Below the pieces are notes generated by a model. The model saw only the letters and a program-made list of their open reading frames with translations, was not told where the DNA came from and made no database searches. From Alphaproteobacteria bacterium (lineage in GTDB: Bacteria > Pseudomonadota > Alphaproteobacteria > UBA8366): a stretch of 19,321 nucleotides of DNA. The position numbers and the translations under genes are program-made. Location: assembly GCA_029861675.1 (NCBI GenBank), contig JAOTYV010000059.1, positions 1-19,321 on the forward strand, written 5' to 3'. Below are positions 15,492-19,321 of the stretch, one piece after another (position 1 is the first letter of the stretch; each line of letters begins with the position of its first letter).

Positions 15492-16073
15492 ATGGATTTC
15501 AAAACCCGCTTCCCCGGCGCTTTCATTCACGAGAGCTCCTATGTGGACGAACAGGTCACGATCGGCGACGGCACCAAGATTTGGCATTTCTGCCATGTGC
15601 TGGGCAATGTCGATATCGGCCGGGACGGCAGTTTCGGCCAGAATGTGATGATCGGACCCGACGTTACCATCGGCGACAACTGCAAGGTTCAAAACAATGT
15701 GAGCCTTTACAAGGGCGTCGTGCTGGAAGACGGCGTGTTTTGCGGCCCGTCCTGCGTGTTCACCAATGTGAACAATCCGCGCGCGGAATTGCAGCGCAAG
15801 GATGAATTCCGGCAAACCCTGGTCAAGCGCGGCGCCACGATCGGTGCCAATGCGACGGTGGTCTGCGGCCATACTTTGGGCGCCTATTGCTTCATCGCCG
15901 CCGGCGCCGTCATCACCGGGGACGTGCCCGCGCATGCGCTGATGGCCGGCGTTCCGGCCAGACGGATCGGTTGGATGAGCGAGGCGGGCGGACGGTTGGG
16001 CAAGGATCTGGTTTGCCCAATCGATGGCTCACGCTACGAAGACGATGGCGACGGCGGTCTCCGCCGGTGCTGA
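15492..16073 (+). CDS. wlbB: UDP-2-acetamido-3-amino-2,3-dideoxyglucuronate N-acetyltransferase (WlbB/WbpD)
   Basis: The 193-residue left-handed beta-helix acyltransferase has many hexapeptide repeats (VTIGDG, VDIGRD, VMIGPD, VTIGDN, ATIGAN), followed by VPARRIGWMSEAG (154-166) and the short C-terminal tail with CPIDGSRY that is typical of WbpD/WlbB. It acetylates the 3-amino group with acetyl-CoA to give UDP-GlcNAc3NAcA, the third enzyme step although second in gene order. FTNVNNPRAE (90-99) corresponds to the conserved active-site loop of this group. ATG 15492 is chosen over TTG 15480 because MDFKTRFPGAFIHE matches the expected N-terminus; the ribosome site is weak. wlbC starts 19 bp after the stop. 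Confidence 0.94.
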   Translation: MDFKTRFPGAFIHESSYVDEQVTIGDGTKIWHFCHVLGNVDIGRDGSFGQNVMIGPDVTIGDNCKVQNNVSLYKGVVLEDGVFCGPSCVFTNVNNPRAELQRKDEFRQTLVKRGATIGANATVVCGHTLGAYCFIAAGAVITGDVPAHALMAGVPARRIGWMSEAGGRLGKDLVCPIDGSRYEDDGDGGLRRC

Positions 16074-16092
16074 TGGGGATGGATATCCGGAC

Positions 16093-17211
16093 ATGATGCC
16101 TTTCATCGATATTCAGGCGCAGCGCGCGCGGTTGGGCGACGGAATCGATGCCGCGTTGTCGAGGGTGCTGGCGCACGGAAAATTCATTCTGGGGCCCGAA
16201 GTGCAGGAGCTCGAACAACGGCTCTCGGATTTCTGCGGCGCCCGGCACACGATCACCTGCGCGAACGGCACCGACGCCATCACGCTCGCCCTGATGGCCG
16301 AAGGCATCGGCGACGGCGATACGGTGTTCGTTCCCGACTTCACCTTTATCGCGACCGCGGAAGCGCCGGCACAGCTTGGGGCCACGCCCTATCTCGTCGA
16401 TGTACGCGAGGACAGTTTCAACATCGACCCGGACAGTCTCGCGGCCGGGGTCGCGGATGCGCGCGCGCGCGGGCTGAACCCGCGTGCCGTGATCTCCGTC
16501 GATCTGTTCGGGATGGCGGCGGATTACGACGCGCTCCGCGCCGTCGCGGACCGGGAAAATCTGGTGTTGATCGCCGATGCGGCGCAGGCCTTCGGCGGCG
16601 ATTATTTCGGCCGCAAGATCGGCGTGCTGGCTGATTACACCACGGTCTCCTTCTTTCCGGCCAAACCGCTCGGCTGCTACGGCGATGGCGGCGCGGTTAT
16701 CACCGACGACGATGCGGCCGCCGAGCGATTGCGATCCCTGCGCATGCACGGCAAGGGCACGGATAAATACGACAATGTCCGTGTCGGCGTGAACAGCCGC
16801 CTGGATACGCTGCAGGCGGCGATCCTTCTGGAGAAGCTGACGATCTTCGCCGATGAGTTGGACATGCGCGACATCGTCGCCGGCCGATATGCCGACGGGC
16901 TGTCGGATATTGTGCGGACGCCGGTGGTGCCGCAGGGGTACCGATCCGCCTGGGCGCAATACACGGTGATAACCGAGCAGCGCGAGAAACTGCAATCCGC
17001 CTGCGCGGAGAATGGCATTCCCACCGCCGTCTATTACGCGATACCGCTGTCGCGGCAGGACGGTTATTCGGATTATCCCGCCGCGCCCGGGGGCAACCCG
17101 GTCGCCGGCCGATTGGCGGGGCAGGTGCTCAGCCTGCCGATGCATCCCTATCTGGGGACGGACGACCAAGCCAAGATAATCGATACCGTGCGGTCTGCCC
17201 TGGCCGCTTGA
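16093..17211 (+). CDS. wlbC: UDP-3-keto-GlcNAcA aminotransferase (WlbC/WbpE), PLP-dependent
   Basis: The 372-residue DegT/DnrJ/EryC1 sugar aminotransferase has the family opening PFIDIQAQRARLGDGID. Other hallmarks are HGKFILGPEV (28-37), CANGTDAITLAL (56-67), IADAAQAFGG (160-169, D162 contacts the PLP ring nitrogen), FFPAKPLGCYGDGGA (187-201, Schiff-base Lys K191), VGVNSRLDTLQAAILL and SLPMHPYL near the end. It transfers an amino group from glutamate to C3 of the 3-keto sugar made by WlbA. Starts 16093 and 16096 are adjacent ATGs, with a GGGGATGGA ribosome-like stretch about nine bases upstream of the first. A start at 16024 would overlap wlbB by 50 bases and add unrelated residues. Confidence 0.95.
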   Translation: MMPFIDIQAQRARLGDGIDAALSRVLAHGKFILGPEVQELEQRLSDFCGARHTITCANGTDAITLALMAEGIGDGDTVFVPDFTFIATAEAPAQLGATPYLVDVREDSFNIDPDSLAAGVADARARGLNPRAVISVDLFGMAADYDALRAVADRENLVLIADAAQAFGGDYFGRKIGVLADYTTVSFFPAKPLGCYGDGGAVITDDDAAAERLRSLRMHGKGTDKYDNVRVGVNSRLDTLQAAILLEKLTIFADELDMRDIVAGRYADGLSDIVRTPVVPQGYRSAWAQYTVITEQREKLQSACAENGIPTAVYYAIPLSRQDGYSDYPAAPGGNPVAGRLAGQVLSLPMHPYLGTDDQAKIIDTVRSALAA

Positions 17212-17257
17212 TCCGGCCGCATGCGGGGCCGCAAGCAATGAGATCCGGGAACTCAAT

Positions 17258-18043
17258 TTGAAACCCCTCACGAAACTATGGTCGAGCCGCGCCATTTTCT
17301 GGCGCGCGGTGCTTGGCGACATTCGCACCATGTATGCGGGCACGGCATTTGGACTGGCATGGCTGGCGATCGGGCCGATCCTGTTGCTTACGCTGTATAC
17401 GCTTATCTATGCGGTGATTTTCCGGGTGCGGGTGCCGAACTTCACCATCGAGGAGTACATCATCAATGTGTTCGCCGGGCTGGTGCCGTTCCTCGCTTTT
17501 GCGCAAGGACTGGGCGCGTCGGCGTCGGCGATGCAAAAGGGTGCGAAACTTCTGGCCAACGCGAATTTCCTGCCCGAGCTGGTGCCGCTGAAAGCCGTGG
17601 CGGTCGCCTACGCAATGCTGCCGGTCGGTCTGATCATTACCTTTGTCGGCGACGTGACGCTGTCGAGCCTTTCCGCCACCTGGTTCCTGGTGCCGGTCGT
17701 GGCGGTCCTGCAAATCATGTTCTCCATGGGCATCGCGCTGTTCCTGTCGGTAATTTCGCTGGTGTTTCGCGACGTGCAAATTCTTGTGCAGTACATCGTG
17801 ATCGCGTTGCTGGTCGTCACGCCGATTGCCTATACGCCGGATATGATTCCGCAGGGCATGTTGGCCCTGCTCTACGTCAACCCATTGTTCTACTACGTCT
17901 TTGCCTATCAGAACTTGATCCTACTGAATGCCTTGCCGCCGGCCGACGTGATGATTTTGGGGACCGTCGCGAGCTTCGGTACCTTCGGCGCCGGCCTTTG
18001 GTTCTTCCAAAAGGCGCGCATGGTTCTGGGTGATCTCATTTGA
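17258..18043 (+). CDS. wzm: ABC-2 type polysaccharide export permease (Wzm/KpsM-like)
   Basis: The 261-residue inner-membrane permease has six hydrophobic helices at about 31-55, 67-87, 109-131, 141-169, 174-193 and 229-250. It carries the short amphipathic N-terminus and the VFRDVQILVQ segment (169-178) typical of O-antigen, capsule and teichoic-acid exporters. Together with an ATPase it would export an undecaprenyl-linked glycan across the inner membrane. The start is a TTG at 17258, 46 bp after wlbC; upstream in-frame codons offer no ATG, and the ribosome site (GGGA) is weak. The required ATP-binding partner Wzt is not intact downstream, where only a short overlapping reading frame remains. 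Confidence 0.92.
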   Translation: MKPLTKLWSSRAIFWRAVLGDIRTMYAGTAFGLAWLAIGPILLLTLYTLIYAVIFRVRVPNFTIEEYIINVFAGLVPFLAFAQGLGASASAMQKGAKLLANANFLPELVPLKAVAVAYAMLPVGLIITFVGDVTLSSLSATWFLVPVVAVLQIMFSMGIALFLSVISLVFRDVQILVQYIVIALLVVTPIAYTPDMIPQGMLALLYVNPLFYYVFAYQNLILLNALPPADVMILGTVASFGTFGAGLWFFQKARMVLGDLI

Positions 18044-18141
18044 GCGATACCGCGTTGGAGCCGGCGACGGCACGGAACGGTCCCGCCTTGGTGGTCCGCT
18101 CTTTCTCGATGTCCTGCACACGCAACTCAATTTGCGTTTGA
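18040..18141 (+). pseudogene. Possible remnant of the Wzt ATPase start, overlapping the wzm stop
   Basis: A TTG at 18040-18042 overlaps the wzm TGA in a TTGA arrangement typical of translational coupling. It opens 33 codons and ends at TGA 18139-18141. The product begins MSDTALEPATARNGPALVVR; the ALVVR is what often precedes the first strand of an ABC ATPase, and wzt is the gene expected here. No Walker A, signature or Walker B motif follows in any frame before the glycosyltransferase. I read it as a gene truncated after about 22 codons, but a stretch this short could be chance. An antisense frame across the same bases, starting at ATG 18176, is an alternative reading. Confidence 0.3.
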
Positions 18142-18296
18142 TAACGACAAATTTTTCGGATCAGCCATATTCTCATTGCCCGCGAGAGCGGCGCTATGAC
18201 GGCGACGAAAATGAACCCGTGGATGGGTGCATTAGCACCCGGGTAAAGGAAACTAATGGCGGCCGGGTGTCCCTGAAACTGCCCTTTGCGTTTGAT
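18131..18296. repeat. 12-bp perfect direct repeat TTTGCGTTTGAT
   Basis: Copies lie at 18131-18142 and 18285-18296 and bound a 142-bp segment. A chance perfect 12-bp match inside a region this small is unlikely. The segment has no terminal inverted repeats and no coding capacity that I can recognise, so it does not look like a standard insertion element. The left copy overlaps the end of the possible wzt remnant, and the right copy overlaps the -35 of the proposed glycosyltransferase promoter. Confidence 0.6.
18225..18240. terminator. Perfect hairpin GGGTGC-ATTA-GCACCC
   Basis: A perfect 6-bp stem with a 4-base loop lies 182 bp after the wzm stop and upstream of the proposed glycosyltransferase promoter. 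The position suits an end of the wlb-wzm transcript, but no T-run follows, so the role is uncertain. Confidence 0.3.
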
Positions 18297-18319
18297 TCGA
18301 TTAGATGAAACTATACAAT
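18292..18319 (+). promoter_or_regulatory. Sigma-70-like promoter candidate for the glycosyltransferase
   Basis: TTGATT (18292-18297) and TACAAT (18314-18319) match the -35 and -10 consensus at 4/6 and 5/6 positions with a 16-bp spacer, in the most AT-rich part of the window. Transcription would start near 18326, leaving a leader of about 75-105 bases. It would make the glycosyltransferase gene independent of the wlb-wzm transcript. Confidence 0.4.
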
Positions 18320-18399
18320 TTAAAGGTGAATTTAAGTCTTTTCGGATTTGCAGGTTTATTTGGGGAGTGGGCCGCGCTGTTCCAGCGCTCACAAGAAAG

Positions 18400-19321
18400 A
18401 TGCGTCGCGTTGAAAGTTTGAAGCGCTTAATGAAGGAATGGACGCCTTGGATGGTCGGACCTGCGCACCGGATTCGGAACGCGGCATATATCGCCGTCAC
18501 CTTGCTTCGCCGGCCGAATTTTCCGGACGATGATGTGTGTGCGGTTTTGATTGATAATCATGTCCACGACGAAACGCGCAGGACCGTTTGGATCATTTCG
18601 TTCACCGGCGTTTCCAACGAACCGCGAGTCCTGCGTCAGGCGCGGGCCCTGATCGACACCGGCTGGCGTGTCGTGGTGCTGGGATATGATGGACATTCCA
18701 CCCGGCCGGAAGACTGGATATTCGTGCGCTTGCCCAACCAGCAAGCATATTCCCCGTTCCGGTTCCAGTTTATGCGCCTTACGCGGGCAATTGGTCAGGG
18801 TCTGTATCGCTTCATGTCCGGGAAAATTCGGGACGCGGGCGCCCGGCTTTATTTCAACAATATTCCCAATTGGGCTCACATCCGTGCCGAAGGATTGCGC
18901 GTTGCCCGTGACCATCCGGAGTTGGCGCCGGACCTGATTGCAGTTCACGACTATTTCACGAGTCCGCTCGGCGCCGACCTCGCCGAATATTTCGGGGCCA
19001 AACTTTCGGTTGATTGCCATGAATATGCCGCCGGACAGTACATGCACGATCCGGAATGGGTGAAGAAAACCCGCCCGTGGGTTATGTCCATCCAGAATGA
19101 TTATTTGCGGCGCGCCGACCTCGTCACGACGGTGTCGGACGGCATTGCCGAACGGTTGAACGAGGAGCACGCGTTGAAGCGGCCGGTCCAGGTGGTCCGC
19201 AGCGTTCCCATTCGCCAGCCGCAGCGGTTCAAGCCGACCGGCGAGCAGATTGCGGTTCTGTATCATGGTGATATTTCCTATGTGCGGGGCCTGCATAAGG
19301 CGGTCAAGTCGATGCCGTTGT
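18400..19321 (+). CDS. Glycosyltransferase family 4 protein, N-terminal part (cut by window edge)
   Basis: The frame is open to the right edge and gives about 307 residues of a GT-B fold, GT4-type glycosyltransferase, mainly its acceptor-binding half. Recognisable segments are VWIISFTGVSNEPRVLRQAR near the start, SVDCHEYAAGQYMHDPEWV, LVTTVSDGIAERL and LYHGDISYVRGLHKA at the end. The donor-binding E-x7-E region lies outside the window. It would add a sugar to the lipid-linked glycan built by this locus; donor and acceptor are unknown. Two in-frame ATGs, 18400 and 18430, are possible, neither with a convincing ribosome site. I give the longer. A hydrophobic stretch (AAYIAVTLL) near residue 30 could help membrane association. 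Confidence 0.88.
   Translation, partial: MRRVESLKRLMKEWTPWMVGPAHRIRNAAYIAVTLLRRPNFPDDDVCAVLIDNHVHDETRRTVWIISFTGVSNEPRVLRQARALIDTGWRVVVLGYDGHSTRPEDWIFVRLPNQQAYSPFRFQFMRLTRAIGQGLYRFMSGKIRDAGARLYFNNIPNWAHIRAEGLRVARDHPELAPDLIAVHDYFTSPLGADLAEYFGAKLSVDCHEYAAGQYMHDPEWVKKTRPWVMSIQNDYLRRADLVTTVSDGIAERLNEEHALKRPVQVVRSVPIRQPQRFKPTGEQIAVLYHGDISYVRGLHKAVKSMPL

Larger units (their letters stand above)
18044..18399. other. 356-bp junction region without an intact gene
   Basis: After the possible wzt remnant the sequence becomes visibly richer in A and T, unlike the flanking genes. It holds a 12-bp direct repeat, a perfect 6-bp hairpin and a promoter-like element. No frame longer than about 90 codons shows family resemblance. 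The position, between an ABC permease and a glycosyltransferase where an ATPase is expected, suggests a deletion or replacement scar. Confidence 0.5.

Noticed and set aside
18036..18176. A minus-strand 46-codon frame with a hydrophobic start and charged helix-like tail, superficially like a PspB-type small membrane protein.
   Set aside because: It lacks the conserved PspB residues, has no good ribosome site, overlaps the wzm stop antisense and is short enough to be chance.
18305..18421. A 38-codon plus-strand frame starting MKLYNLKVN in the AT-rich patch before the glycosyltransferase.
   Set aside because: There is no ribosome site or family resemblance, and it overlaps the longer glycosyltransferase start in another frame.

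Overview
The window is GC-rich, densely coded chromosomal DNA. The protein families (heteromeric acyl-CoA dehydrogenases, a form II CoxL-like molybdenum enzyme, DHA2 efflux, the wlbABC nucleotide-sugar cassette) and the codon style suggest an alphaproteobacterium, perhaps Rhodospirillales-like. That placement is inference, because no rRNA or other taxonomic marker is present. No tRNA, rRNA, CRISPR array, transposase or phage gene was seen.

Positions 1-9923 hold catabolic and transport genes in short units on both strands. A GMC flavin oxidoreductase and an MFS transporter (cut by the left edge) form a minus-strand pair. They diverge from a lone CoxL-type molybdenum hydroxylase large subunit. 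A minus-strand run follows: an ornithine cyclodeaminase/mu-crystallin family protein, a 14-helix DHA2 efflux pump and a glutathione S-transferase. Divergent to it are a dienelactone hydrolase family protein and a trans-aconitate methyltransferase.

Positions 9950-14167 form a tight four-gene minus-strand operon with gaps of 15-30 bp. In transcription order it encodes a small acyl-CoA dehydrogenase, a larger acyl-CoA dehydrogenase, a peptide-deformylase-family protein and a CodA-like amidohydrolase. By eye, the amidohydrolase has lost two active-site acidic residues of cytosine deaminase. The dehydrogenases look like an obligate pair, with the catalytic Glu only in the larger subunit. This is a plausible, undescribed degradation module for an acyl-CoA that carries a C-N or formamide group.

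Positions 14528-19321 are the start of a surface-polysaccharide locus on the plus strand. wlbA, wlbB and wlbC encode a C3 dehydrogenase, an N-acetyltransferase and an aminotransferase that convert UDP-GlcNAcA to UDP-GlcNAc3NAcA. They are followed by a Wzm-type ABC-2 permease. Where the partner ATPase (wzt) should follow there is only a 33-codon reading frame overlapping the permease stop, then about 260 bp of AT-richer, repeat-bearing sequence. A GT4 glycosyltransferase then begins, apparently with its own promoter, and runs off the right edge. The junction at 18040-18400 is the best candidate for a rearrangement in the window.

All assignments come from reading translations and recalling family motifs. 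No database search or structure prediction was run.
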